Below the pieces are notes generated by a model, which ran no database searches, had not been told where the DNA came from, and worked only from the letters and a program-made list of their open reading frames with translations. DNA of 64,000 bases from Heliocybe sulcata (taxonomy: Eukaryota; Basidiomycota; Agaricomycetes; Gloeophyllales; Gloeophyllaceae): contig ML213514.1 in assembly GCA_004369045.1 (NCBI GenBank), forward strand, positions 294,596-358,595, written 5' to 3'. A program made the translations under genes and the position numbers. Shown here one piece after another: positions 9,858-22,600 of the stretch. Numbering within the stretch: the stretch's first letter is position 1; every line of letters begins with the position of its first letter.

Positions 9858-12800
9858 ATGCCACCGGACACGACCAGGGTAACCTCGACGCGCAACGCCA
9901 GGAAGGTCGTCCTTAGCGAGGAGGAGCTGACGGTCAGGAGGGCGCGAGGGGAAATTTCTTGCGCAGAATGCCGAAGGTTTCTCGTTCTCTCGTGCGATCT
10001 CGACGGGTGTCTGACCATGCCCATCTTTGTCAAGACTCAAGTTGAAGTGTGACAAGAAACTGCCATGTAGTTCCTGCGAGCGACGAGGGTGTCCGAACAT
10101 CTGTCCAAATGGTGCGTCGATCAGGGTGCTCGTGCCACAATCAGTTGCCAATGATATCGAGCGCAGGCACTCTGGCTGCCGGGCAAGGTTCCCGGTACGT
10201 TCTATACTGCTTGCAATGCGAGCACCATTCGAATTCAGTTCAGGTTTATCCTGTCGGACACTCGGGAGCTACATCGTAAGATTACCGAGATGTCGCAACG
10301 GATACGACAGCTAGAGGACGCTCTTGCTGTATTCCAGGCAAGTATATCCAGCGACAGACACCCTCTACTGTCAGAAGACCTGCTTGGAATCAAGTTCTGG
10401 CCGGAAGTCCGCCCTGAACGCGAAGAGAGCTCTGCGGCACGCCATATGGGTCATTCTGGCCCCATCGATGCGTTCGGGACGCTCTCAGTGGGAGAGAGAG
10501 GCGAAGCAAAATATTTTGGGCGGTCTGCGGGTGCAGAAGCCCTTTTACTTGTACGTCGCCTCGTCTCTGGGATCGTGATTCTGTGCATATACTCGCTCGT
10601 GCCGCAGGCAGGTGCAGAGTTGGAGGGTGCTCCACTACGCAGGGACGACAATTCAGCCATGAATGACGAGCTACAACGGCTTCTTGGCCGGTACCCTATG
10701 GACTTACTGGGCAAGCCGAATGATGAGGTCCTCGAGCTCGCCTGGAACGAGCTGCCGCCACAAACACGTGAGTCTTCGAGCAAAATTTCTCAAGGTGCTT
10801 CGTAACGTTACTTGTGCTAGGTGCTTGGTCGCTCTGCGAAACCTACTTCGAACACGCGTCCTGGTTCTACAGTGCCTGCACTCGGGACGAAGTTGTGAAC
10901 GATGTGATGGCTCCGGTCTACAAGATGGTCAAGGACCGTACCCATCCGGACTTCAACTCGGGGCATCTCTCTAGTATTGATCCGCACGTCATTGCTGTGC
11001 TCTACTTCGTGTTTGCGATCGGCGCACTCATGGACCTGACCCTTCCTGCGTACAACTCTGAAGCGGAGAGGTACTTCCGCCTCGGACGCGCAGCGCTGAG
11101 TCTGAGATCGGTAGTCGACTCGCCAATAATCGAGACCGTACAGGCGATGGGCTTGATGGGTGCATACCATGGTCTTGACGGGCAACGGTACACGATGGAC
11201 AGCTCGTGGTCTTTATGCGCCCTCAGTTCAAAGCTGGCGCAAAGCGTACGTGACCTCCGTATCTCCGATATTCGACAGGAACTCAGCTCTTCTTAGTTAG
11301 GGCTGCGTGCGTGTGCCTATGTTGCATCTCTACTGTAGCGCTTACCCACATATCCTAGACCGTGATTGCGCCCGTTGGGGGCTAGATCCTAAAACTGTTG
11401 AGCGCAGAAGAACTGTATTTTGGGCCATCTTCACGGGCGATGTTATGCTAGTAAGCTCCCGATCTATATTGCTCCTGTGCTGTCACTCAGATTGGTTATT
11501 GAATCTCCCTAAGAGCATCAATCTGGGTCGTCCGCTGTCCACCCCTCTATCACATATCGACTGTGAATTCCCAAAGGACACCGAGCAGAGACTGAACGAC
11601 GACGGGGGAGTCGAACCTGGATGTACGCTGTTCCTTCGAATCCGACGACGCACCACATACACTGCCGCGTATAGCTGACTGCCATCGCAGATCACGTATG
11701 GAAACTGAAGGTGATAAAAGAACTCATCGCTCCCATTTGCGAGCGCATGCTCGTGGCCGACCCGCCCAACTACGAAGTCGCACTGGAGCTTGATGAGAAG
11801 GTACGCAAGATGCCCGTTCCGATGTCATTCAAGTTGTTCCTCGGGCCAGAGGATGACGATCGCCCGTCTGTCGTGGTGAGAGCCTACCTGCTGTCGCAGT
11901 ATCGCATGAATGGTTCGATCCTCTAGTCTATTGCCACTTCCGCGAGATGCTGATGAACCCATTTCAGCTATGCTTCTAATCCACCGGAGCTTCTTGTGAG
12001 TGTGGCACGGAGACACGCAGAAACCTCCTGACTCAGAACTGTTGTATGCGAAGTGCTCAAGCACTATTAGACCATCCCCTTAATCCCTTCCGAAGCCCTT
12101 ACGCACCTTCATATCTTGCAGCCTATCGCTGTGCATCTGTGGTGATCAAGTCCAGCATTCACTTTTTCGACCGGTGCCCGAGTTTGATCGTGCGATTCTC
12201 TTCGTTCTGGTCGAATGCGTTCTCTGCTGCTGTAAGGAATCGGTATCGCTGTCTTTCTACTGGACTTACAACTTATGTCCCGTACAGCTTATCATGGGCT
12301 TCGTGGTGACCCGGACGCCAGCATCGAACATAGCCAACACAGCATTTGTGGAATTGAATGCTGCAATTGAACTCTTTCAAAAGGCGGCTGTAGATAACTA
12401 CCGCGCAAGGCGGGCATTGGTGGGGCTGACTCATGTTTCAAAGATTGCTTTACTCATTACCCTCGCAGCTGGTACTGAAAAAGCTAAAAGCAAGAGCAGA
12501 CCGGGTCTACTCACCCCCGGGGTCCAGCGGCAGGCCTCATGACAAAGATCAGGACTCAGGTGCCGACACAGATGCAGGTCCAGACGAGCTTGCCGTGTTT
12601 GGAGGCAAGACAAGCTCTCTGCCAAGCAAGCTGTTGTCCACTACGTGGTCAAGTCCTGCGAGCTCTCATGATTCGGGCCTGTCCCACGTACGCTCGACAT
12701 CGTCGTCCAGCCGGATGGATGCGATAGAAAGCCCGGGCATGTGGTCCCCTTCGACACAGCTGCAGCATTCTCACCCGCAACAGACGCTCATCGGAGGGCA

Positions 12801-13110
12801 GATGCCGCCCCTGCAATGGTCCGACCTTGCTTTCCCGTCCGAATCGCAGGCGCAGGAAGGCATGCAGGTCCCTTCCCCCGGCGCATACATGGCTGCTTCG
12901 CAGTCAGGCCTGTTTTCTGCATCGGCAGGAGCACCGAGTCCACAGCAGCAAGATTACTACTACGCCGCTGCGGCTCCACCTGCACCGCAAGACCTCTCTT
13001 ACATGGGTCTGGTGCCTGAGGGATCTGGGGTCGATAGTCAATGGATGTCACTGCTCCGGGAGTCAGGGCTTCTCGAGCCTGGATACGATGGGGCGCGATA
13101 CGGCCAATAG
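9858..13110 (+). CDS. Zn2Cys6 transcription factor with fungal-specific TF domain
   Basis: Fourteen exons, 842 residues: 9858-9976, 10035-10111, 10167-10194, 10244-10550, 10608-10767, 10821-11245, 11297-11306, 11359-11450, 11514-11622, 11691-11912, 11968-11995, 12054-12231, 12288-12419 and 12469-13110. The zinc cluster (CAEC, RRLKLKC, CSSC, CPNIC) is built across the first intron, followed by the GTLAAGQGSRF linker and a short coiled coil (KITEMSQRIRQLEDAL). The middle matches the fungal-specific regulatory domain: AWSLCETYF, AQSLGLHRDCARWG, FWAIFTGDVML, INLGRPLS, IHRSFFAQALLDHP. The tail is Ser/Pro/Gln-rich. Exon 7 is only 10 nt and exons 3 and 11 are 28 nt each. The splice before IHRS is the least certain. 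The protein should be a nuclear DNA-binding regulator; its targets are unknown. Confidence 0.82.
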
Positions 13111-13322
13111 CCTTCGCATTAATTATTTTGGGTTTGCTCTTCATATTCTGTCTTGCTTGCTGTCAAACGGACGATATACATGCTGGATATTAGGAGTACT
13201 GTGTAGCATATAACTTCTGCATAAAGACACACGAAATCACCAGAACGAGGAGGGGCGATCGCTGGGAGAGAAACCAAAGGGAGTCTCACCACTCAACCGT
13301 CTATCACGAACCTGAGCATCCG

Positions 13323-14695
13323 CTACAATCTGCAATCCCGCCCGACATTACCTTCAACTCGAGTCAAGTCTTTCTCGCCATAGCCGCAATACGCTAATCC
13401 CCGCAAATTCCAATCAGAGTCCGCAGGCTGGACAGCACCGCTCTCGTCCACAGCCCTGCACCAGACTCGTTCCGGTAGGCTGCCCGAGATATCAATCGAC
13501 ACCTCCCAGAGAGTCCAGCTCCATCGCCCCTCTTGATAGGTTATGTCGGCCTTGTGCCACGTCCGGCCAGTATCGACGCTGACTTCGACAGTCTTGACTT
13601 GGCCGCTTGATCCTGCCATGGCATAGCCCTTTATGTAGAGCGAGGGCGTAGGTACACTGCGGTGGGAGACGCTGGCGACTACTGAGTTGAGCGGGTTGAA
13701 TTGGAGGGGATCTATCTTGCACCACCAGCCTCCAGAGTGGGCTTGGTCGCGTGTTGCAACCTGATGTGGCGGTAAGGATCCTACTCATTTAGCGCATATA
13801 CTGCACTAACCTCTTGGGGAAGGACCTTGTAATCTCGTTTATGGTAGAAATTGTCCGGCTGGCGCTCGGAGACGATGATGCTGTCCACCCATTTCACCCA
13901 CCGGACACCCGTGTAACCCGGGACGACGACGCGAAATGGGTACCCGTGGTTCGGCGTCAGTGCGCGTCCGTTCATCTGCCCAATAAGACTTTCATATCCC
14001 GTTGAACTAGGCGCCACTAATTCAACCTGCTCACCTCGTATGCCAGGATAACGTCGCCCTCCTCATCCATCGCCTTGTCCAGCGGAATCGACGTCCCGAA
14101 CCAGTTGTCATCCGAGCACGCTACGACGTGCGAGCCCATGCATAGGTGTAGGCCGCTCTGGGTGCGCACCCCGGCGGCGAGGAGCAGCTGACGCATGGAC
14201 ACACCTGCCCATTTGACGTTGCAGATGACGCCCTCGTTCCACTTGACACCGTCAACGTTCCTCTTCTTCCGCTCCCCCATGACTTTCCGCCGATTGCCTG
14301 CGCACTGGGACGCAGTCTGTTGAGCGTTTGGTCATGCAGTTCATCTGAGAGCATACCTGTAACGCAGCCACGACTTCTACGCGGGGGAAGATCCGCTTCA
14401 GCTCCTCCAACTTGAATTGTAGGGCATTCTGGACAATGCCACCGATGGACACGGTGAACGCAGCGGCATCCAGAGACTTGATAGGTGCTGGACAGATGTT
14501 CAGTGCCATGCCGACTCCGCATGTAGACAAGCACTTACAATGATTCCGACAGTAGATGAGCTCGTCCGGCGTGTATGGGTGAGCAATAAGGGCTGCTGTA
14601 TCGGGCTCCGCATTATACGGCTGCTCCTGCAAGACAGTCAAGCGATTAGAGAAGGGCGTCTGAGTAGAGGGATCCATGGATGCGCACCGAGACAT
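13323..14695 (-). CDS. sulfite oxidase (molybdopterin, no cytochrome b5)
   Basis: Coding exons in transcript order are 14695-14539, 14487-14357, 14304-14035, 13975-13811 and 13760-13323, giving 386 residues. Early landmarks are DELIYCRNH and SLDAAAFTVSIGG. The molybdenum-ligand cysteine sits at about residue 97 in CAGNRR, whose cysteine begins an exon. Then come KWNEGVI, MGSHVVACSDDNW, NHGYPFRVVVPG with GVRWVKWVD, and the dimerisation domain with KTVEVSVDTGRTW. The enzyme oxidises sulfite to sulfate, detoxifying sulfite from sulfur amino-acid breakdown. There is no heme domain, as in the plant peroxisomal enzyme, and the protein ends in CRL, which fits the PTS1 consensus. Nitrate reductase is excluded by the missing heme and FAD domains. 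The chosen start gives a compact N-terminus; Met7 is an alternative. Confidence 0.87.
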
Positions 14696-15473
14696 AGGCT
14701 CCAGCTATTTAACTCATCGTGGAGCTTCTGGAACGGATGAGACATCCCCGCTCCGTACAGGGCAAACAGACTTCTCCTTCTCCCGCTGGTGCACGTCCCA
14801 CGTCAACATGCAGGGTCGCCTTGTCGCAGAAGTGAGTAAACAAAGTTTGTTACGGCTCAGACCGCCCAAGATTGTGTCAGTCTGTGTCAGTAGTCCGCGA
14901 CGAAGTTCGGGTGCAAGCCGACTATGGACGCGGCTACAAAATATTCTCGACCAAGAGACTTTCTACTCCGTCTTCTGCACCATTAATTATCCCTCTGCTG
15001 TCGCTCTTTGCAGTTCTACAGGCTTTGTGCTCTCTTATCTAGTGCATCTATCAGGAATTCTATATAGGCCTCTCGACTTTCTATCGTAGGGTCTTTTACT
15101 GCAATAATAGCTGCAATTCCGAATTGCCTACACCTCCCGCCGTCATATCTGGCTGGATGAGCGCTATACTTAGCCTTTGGTACCGGTGAGCATCGTCAGC
15201 TCGGTCAACGAGGCATCTCTCCCTCCGATACACTCGGTACGAGATGGAACAATCCCGGGCGCAGCACAGCATATGACGCTTCGTGTGTACAAGAAGTGCG
15301 CACAAGTAAGTGCATTCAGTCATTCTATCTAGGCCAGTGATACACGAGGAAGTGCTACAATGCAAGAATGGACGAAACGAATAAATATAAATGCAAGTTG
15401 CCCGAAAGCGAATGATACGGAAGCGTGTATCCGTGAGGTCGTGGCGAGGGGAGTGTCTCAGACACCGGGCCCT
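14696..15473. other. intergenic between sulfite oxidase and chitinase
   Basis: About 780 bp holding the sulfite oxidase promoter and the chitinase 3' flank. Short frames only; no motif. Confidence 0.5.
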
Positions 15474-17460
15474 TTAATCGAGCTTGAAGGACCGGGAGCG
15501 CTTCGCGGCGGCTTGGGTCTCAACCACGGGCACGACCACCTTCATCGGCTCGGGCGTGGTCGTGGTCCTGGAGAGCACAGTGGTGGTGATCGAGAACGAC
15601 GCCACCTTCACAGGAGCTTGGGCCGCATTGCTCGCGCAAGCTCCATTGTCAGTCCAGGCACCAGACGATCCTATAATTACATGCAGCTCATCAGAAGCTG
15701 CGCATATAATATAGGTCTCGGTGGCAAGCTCACCTCCCGGGGTTTCGGCGTAATTCCACTGGGTCGCAGTCCAGAGGTCTCCGTTGTACAAGACTTGATT
15801 ACCCTGGGTGTAGGCAACATTGGCAACCCAAGCGGACACGGAGCCGCAGCTGCCTGGCGAGCTGGTGGAGGTAGACGTGGTCGAAGTGTGTGTAGACGTG
15901 GGGGTGGTCGAAGTGGGAGCCGTAGTGGGAGCCGTAGTGGTGTGGCTCGAGGTGCTGGTTGGTGCAGCGGTTCCACCGGTCAAGTAAGCCTTAACACCCG
16001 AGTCGAAGCGGTTGTTGGCTGCATGATTCGGCAATTAATGACTATGACTTCACAACAAGCGATAGAACGCACCATAAGCCTGAGACGCGTCCCAGAGCAT
16101 GACACCACCGAAGGAGGAGTATTGCGCCCTGACTGCCTGGGCAATGTTGCCGAGCGTGCCAACATCGACGTAGCCGGAACCCGCTGCAGTGGAAGCCGCG
16201 GGAGCACCAATGTAAATCTTCACGTTGGGGTTAGGAGAAGTCGTCTTTGCCCAGTTGTCCCTTTGGATATCTCGCTCAGCATCGCAATACGTCTTTACCA
16301 AAGTCGTACTTACCATGTGGCAAAGTTCCAGTCCTACGTGGCCTGCGGTCAGATAAAGTGCAGGGTAAGGGAGAAAAACACGTACGTTCGTGTTGGCGTA
16401 ATTCGAGAGACCGCAGTAGTTGTTGTAGAATTGGACATACAGCGCGTCGAAGCCCTCCGCATTGATGATGCTGCCCATGTAGGCGTCGGGGAAGGGGCAC
16501 TGAGGGGCGCCGGTGATGTAGTATCTGTAAGAAAAATGTTAACGCGGCGAAAAGCTGGAGGCAAGGGGCAAGATCGTACGTCTTGGAGCCACCGTTCATG
16601 AGGGACCGCAGGCTGCTAACGAAAGTAGTGTAGTACGACGTGCTGCCACCCTCGATATCGAGGTCAATACTGGACAGAGAAAATATATCAGCAGTTGAAT
16701 CGGATAAGATTTGGAATGACGCTCACCCGTCCAAGACGGCGCTGCCGAAAGGCCTGACGTTACTCGAACCACCCAAGAGCAAGTCCCAGATCGTCTGAGC
16801 GAACGCAGACGCCTGCGAGTCCGACGAGAAGGTATTCGCCCCGGTCGCCCCACCGAGACTCATGGTGACGATCTTGCCCCTGGCCTGGCATGCCTGGATG
16901 TCGGAGGCCAGGAAGGAACAGTCGGGCAGCTGGGTGCCAGAGAAGACTGCGTCGTCATTGACGTTGCAGATCTATTTGCAAGATATCAGGTTGATTTAGA
17001 GGCGAGACGTAATGTGGCTGTATGCTTACATTGGACAGATCCAAGGATGGCTCGCCGCCGGTACCGAAGAAGACGTTCAAAAATGCCATTGGGATGGCAT
17101 CAATGGTATCATCCTATCGGCCCAATCAGTTCAGTCGCAAGACCTCTAGGATGAATCCCGTACCTGGCAATAGTACGAAAGGTTCTTTTGCCAGTTAGCG
17201 GTATCGCTGGTGTGGGTCGCGCCATAACTGTTCTGGCCCCAATAACTGGTATACGTTGTGGTAAGTAAAAAGCTTTCAATACGGTTGAATAAAGTAACTC
17301 ACACAGCCAACTATACGCGCCAATGACGGAGCTGTTAATGCCAAGCACAATACAGATTCAGAACACGCACGTTATCGGTGGCGGAGTTGGTGAATCCCAA
17401 CACTTCGGAAGCACCGAAGATTAAGAGGGCGGAGGCAATCGGGAGCACCGAGGAGACCAT
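15474..17460 (-). CDS. secreted GH18 chitinase with CBM5/12
   Basis: Eleven exons in transcript order: 17460-17371, 17310-17303, 17245-17164, 17113-17030, 16971-16727, 16669-16580, 16524-16386, 16333-16314, 16260-16073, 16018-15734 and 15670-15474; 475 residues. Residues 1-22 are a signal peptide. The catalytic domain reads LAVYWGQNSYG, SLGGATG, the active site DGIDLDIEGG (D-x2-D-x-D-x-E, about residue 168-177), YVQFYNNYCG, NFATWDNWAK and GGVMLWDAS: class III chitinase. A Thr/Ser linker of about 45 residues leads to a CBM5/12 module (WVANVAYTQGNQVLYNGDLWTATQW). A C-terminal tail of about 45 residues follows. The enzyme cleaves chitin outside the cell, for wall remodelling or mycoparasitic/nutritional use. 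Exon 2 is only 8 nt and exon 8 is 20 nt; both are required to keep the conserved domain in frame. No TM or GPI signal is evident. Confidence 0.9.
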
Positions 17461-19686
17461 AACGACAATCTCTACCAACCTACTCGATGGAGGGGGGAGC
17501 TAACACCTGAAGGAGCTGACCTGGGTTCCCCAGCAGCCTTCCGCCTCCTTTATATGTGCTGCGGGTCACCCTTCTATCCGAGAAAGTGATATTGCAAGCG
17601 TCAGGGCTTCGGAGCGTAGTCCCATCGATAGTCACCGTCGGCCTATGGGACTGTTTGCCCAAGAATACGACGGATGCGGACGCTGCAATATCGTGCGCCG
17701 AGGAGTTCCCATGCAGTGATGTGCCTCTCGGCAACCGAGGTGATTATTCTCGGACAGTCATCGCATGGTCCTGTTGAGCGGGGGCAAGCGCACATATGGG
17801 TAGGGTTGCTAGGTCGGTCTTTGGGACGTCATAGGGTTAGTGACCCAAAAGCAACATGCCGATCCCCTTGCGTCCGAGCATATGCATTTCTCAAGACCAA
17901 TCGGGAGGTATGCTTATCGCAAGAAGGTTCAGAAGCTGCGAAGCGCAACTAAGTATACTGCATCTTAAGGCAAAAGCAAGGGGTACATACCTTATGCATC
18001 TGTCCAGCAACCAGTTCATAACCCCGTTTTTGGAAGGCTCAGCTAACCCGGGGACAACGACAGAGGATTCTCAAGACCCTGTACGGATGACCCGCTACGG
18101 GCGTGAGTCGTGTCCATCTCGGAGTATCGTCAACAGTCAGATCATCAGCGTTCAGTCGACGACTGGTGGGAGGCACAAGATTGCTGCGCAGCAACGAGGA
18201 CGAGAACTCATGACCAGGCAACTGAGGTTATCTTCATCAAGCGAACCATGCGGGTGGCGAGACCTCCAAGAGATCCGCTGCAAGCAGACCGCCGCCATTC
18301 CGCACCGTCCATATGAGCGTCCCCAGTGCATACCGAGATAGGTAATTCGAGGATATTGCCATTATCACAATCAGGTGCAGCACGAGGTGGGTGAGTTGCA
18401 GGTTCAGAAGCTCCCTCGACCCATAATGCTTTCTCGCACATTGCCTGGAGATAACAAGAATAGGAGGCCACTCGGCTGACTGATTTGTCGCACATTTCGT
18501 CTGCAGAGGCAAGTCATTTGAGAACGCGCGGGCCAACGGAGCGGACGGGCAAAATGGAAGAAGCAGAGGAATGGGAGGATTGTCCGACTTGCCCGAGTCT
18601 ATCATGACATTTGGGCGCCTTCTCGCAACCGCGAGGCTGGCTGCGGCTTCTCTCAGACTTTGACCATGTCTACGAATTTGCGACCTGACGTCGGCTTCAG
18701 CTCTTTCTGCGCCTCTGACGACGATAAAAGGGCTTTGAGACGGTCTTATGCCTGTCACTGGGGGCATATGTGAAGGGCATTTGAAACGGTCGCCAAGGGC
18801 TTGAGTTTTCTCCCTCTGCTCCACGACACGTTCAGCTCACGGTGAGACGTATCGACCCTTCTAAATTGTCGTTATCCGCGATATAGAGAGTCTGAAAAGC
18901 ATATTCTGGTCGTGGATACAAGGTCCGTGCAGTATTCATGGTGCTGTCGCGACGCCGTAGCCCCTTGCCATGCGAACAGCTTAAACGGCATTCAGTTCCG
19001 TCATCCATTCTTTGCTAGGCTCACAGAACTGAGACTTCGATCCCTGACCCACTGGGCGTCATACAGCGCCTTAACCGTGGGCGCCGGTATCCAACTCGCT
19101 AGCCCCCGTACTCCCGGAACCTGGGCCTGCGGACCGCCATACCACCCCGCAATCGTACTGAGACGGTATCGCCTGGATGCTTGTCATCCTGCTGGAACCT
19201 AGTCTCAGTCTCCTCATGGCCCAGGCAAAGGCCGACATCTTCCGGGAGCAGAGCTCATCTCGGAGTATCATCTGGCGGCTCTTCTCAGACAAGGCAGAGA
19301 ACGAGGCTGCTCACCATTAAGTTCGGAATGTTCTCCGCCTGCTCTTGGTCTCGATCGCGTCCCGGCAATCTGTTGGCATTCGGCTTTCGTTAGATGGCGG
19401 AGCCAAAGTCTTGTACGGCATCCATCTCTCAGATCGTTCGAGCTGCAACAAAGATGTGATGGAAAGCAGAGTACGGGTCCGAGCAACGATACAGAGATAC
19501 TGTGCGGTTCCGCACTCGTCCGAAATACAGGAATTGCAGTACTGTAACTGTATGCTACACTATGATCAATCATCATTGAAAACGAAGTCCAGAATGTCCA
19601 GATGTCCGTAAGTCCTGAAGAGTCCCGTGAAAGCACCACGATAGCAACAACAACAACAACAACATTCAAACGAAAGTGGAAGAGCA
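17461..19686. other. 2.2 kb without a supported gene
   Basis: The stretch lies between the chitinase start and the chitin synthase stop. Minus-strand frames up to 195 codons (18237-18824) and plus-strand frames up to 161 codons show no known motif, splice pattern or codon bias. A short CAA repeat lies near 19645-19665. No reverse transcriptase, transposase or terminal repeat was recognised. Confidence 0.5.
17549..17554 (-). promoter_or_regulatory. TATA box of the chitinase gene
   Basis: Read on the minus strand this is TATAAA, about 90 bp before the chitinase ATG at 17460. It fits a core promoter and supports that start codon. Confidence 0.45.
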
Positions 19687-22600
19687 TCAGGCCAGCTCAC
19701 GCTCGATAGCAGCATTGATCACACTCTTCCTCGCAGTCAAGTCCGTCCCAAACTGCTCCTCCAGCCTCGTCCGGATCTCCCTCTTCGTAATCGTATTCAA
19801 GTCCGCACCGCGAAGGATAGTCTGCACCGCTCGCTCCAGCTCCGCGTCCGACGGCGAGCCAGCAAGAGCCTGCATGTCCAACCGCGCCGGCAGGTCGAAG
19901 TCGAGGTGACTGGACACGGCCCTCGCCGGCACCGGCTGATGGAGCACGCTACCGACCTCGCTCATCGGACGGAGTTGGCTCATTGGGCGCGCGTCGTTCA
20001 GCGATCGTACCTCGCTCATCGGGCGCAAGGGCGTGTTGACGCCCGAGCGGTAGCTGGGGGGCCTGAAAGGTGTCATGGCGGGAGGTGTATCGCCTTTCGG
20101 GTCGTAGTAGGTCTCCGCTCCGTACAGCGAGGGCCCTCGGGAGTCGTAGGTCGGCCTTTCAAGCTTGCTTGGGGGTGTCCAGGACCCAATGCTGTGATTC
20201 GACTCCTTGTCCCAAAGCTCGTTTTCCTGAGCAGCGACGCGTCAACACATGGATCATAACCCAACGATACTGCCAGGTACTCACATATTCTTCCCATGAC
20301 TTGAGCGGAATAGACTTCGGGTCGAACTTGCCCTCGTCCTAACGCATATAATCAGACTGGGACTGAATAGCAGAGAGAAAAGCAGCGCACATGGACGACC
20401 ATCTTCTTGCCTTGCTCGCCGAGGACAACACGAGTCGAACCCCATGAGAAGTCGTCCATCCTCCAGAAGGAGTACAGAGGGAGGAAAAACGAAAAGGCAG
20501 GGATGGCGAGGAGGTAAAACAGCATCCAACCGACCATGTCCCATTTGCGTCGAACCACGAACACAAGCGCCTGCAGACCGTACACCGCAGCAATCATGAT
20601 GATGGACACGGTCGTGATGCTTTGCCTAGCGCCCACGGCAAGATAGATGAGGTATCCGATCTGCGACAACGCGTTAGCTTTAACATAGCAAAATTGACAA
20701 CTTAAGTGCGTACATATGCCACTGTAACCGGTGCAATGATGGTCGACACCAAATCGATCAAGACGATGAACCTCATCGAGAAGCAGCAGAACCCGCAAAG
20801 CTGATCTAAGAACGCCAGCTCCGCAAGGTTGTGAACGGTAGAGTTGATCCAGCGCCGACGCTGCGACAGCAGTACTTTCCAGTCGTCGGGCGCCACCGTA
20901 TAGGCATGAGCATCGCGGACGAATTGAGTCTTCATGAAGGGGAAGTGCTTGAGCAGAAGAGTCGTTAGGTAACGATCTTCACCAAGATGCAGCAGGTTCT
21001 TCATGTGCAGAGTATCAACGCGGTTCTCCGAATAGTCTTGGATCATCTGGTTGGAGACGAGGAGAGGCTTCTTGGTATCAGCCGTACGCAGACGGTAGAG
21101 AGTGAAACAACCTGGCAAGCAGGTGACAGATCCGAACAGACTTTCAAAGGCCTTCGTCATGTGATGCGATATGAAGTACTCGTAGACCTGCGAAACGTGG
21201 TAAGCAAAAAGATTAAGAGGGAGCACCAGGTCCACTCACTTGCATCATAGTGATGAGCGACTGCTTAGCGTTCGCTAAGGAAGTCTCGCCACAAACACCT
21301 AGAAGCTTCTTATCTCGAATCATCCTGCGTAGGCACTAAGCGACGAGGTAGACTGAAATGAATATAGTTGCACTTACGCTGATACCAGACGGTTAAGAGC
21401 TAGAGGCTCCACTGTCGTGTCTGCATCCACCATGAACAAGTACTCATAGAAGCTTGGATTGACACCGATGACGTTCTTGATTTGGTGATACATTTCCAGT
21501 TCCAATGGACTCATGGGTGAACTGAAGTGAACCTATGGAGAAATCAGTAAGCACCGTATATTAAACGGCCATGTAAAACTAAGTCACCTTGTTCATGAAC
21601 CGCATCAAGAGCATTTGGGAGTCTCGCTTGCCACGGTTACCTGGTCTGGAGCGTTCGTTCGGCTTACCAGCCTTCACCACGACAAGGTATGGGACGACAT
21701 GGCCGCCAGTCTCGTACAATCCCGAGTAGACCTTGCCCATGTTGTGCTGCTTGGCACCTTCTCCAAGAGACAGGAAGCTCAACGGCTCAGGGTCTTGATT
21801 GGTATCGGCACCCAGGATATCCAAGACTATACGAGGAGTCGGTCTATCATTCCCGGACCCAACGATCATACCGTCGCAGAGAACAATGAGTAGCTTCCGC
21901 TTGTCATCGTACTTCATCCTCGACAGAGAATCGATTGTCTTCCTGAGTGATTGTTCGCCTTCCGTGTAGCAGGTGACCTGACATACCACGAACTTGTCGT
22001 GGTCCTCGGGAGCCCGCTCCGCGCTGATATTGATGGAGGCTATGAACTTGAAGCCGATAACGCTAACCATCACTATCGACAAAGAGAGCAGGATGTAGGT
22101 TGAGAATAGGCATTGGGCGGATTCCCGATTGTCAACTCTGCCGATCAAGAAGAGGTTCCTCAGGCACGTCCTCTGTCGCTGCAAGATGGCGTCGCCTACA
22201 GGGAGAGCGTTGAATTGGTTCGTGATATCACCCCCTGCTTCCGTTTTGAATAGATCGACGACGGACGGGTGCATAAATTGGGTGTCTATTCCACCGGGAG
22301 ACTGGGTGCCAGCGGGGGTCTTTATGTACGGAGGAGTATTGATATATGCCGTAAGGTCGTAGATGAGACCATTGTAGATTGCGACCGATTTCGAGGACGA
22401 AGCCATACTTTGGATTTCTTTGGGTGTATAGCCCATGAACCCGACCCGATTGTTCCAGCGCATCTCAGTCATGACTTCGAAGTACCAGTCAGGACGAGAG
22501 TCGTTGGTGAATGCACGGAAATCATGATATTGAGCGTTGGGGTCTGTATCATTAGCAGAATCCAGCACGACGTATGGGCTGACGGAGCCAGTTATGCCAT

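Noticed and set aside
9314-10151. Minus-strand overlapping frames near the Zn2Cys6 start
   Set aside because: They overlap each other and the zinc-cluster exons; none has a domain.
15360-16601. Plus-strand open frame of 413 codons
   Set aside because: It is antisense to the chitinase exons, which carry all GH18 and CBM motifs in the opposite direction; the plus-strand translation is Arg/Gly-rich without a domain.
18237-18824. Minus-strand frame of 195 codons
   Set aside because: No family, no codon bias, no splice partners; composition fits chance in GC-balanced DNA.
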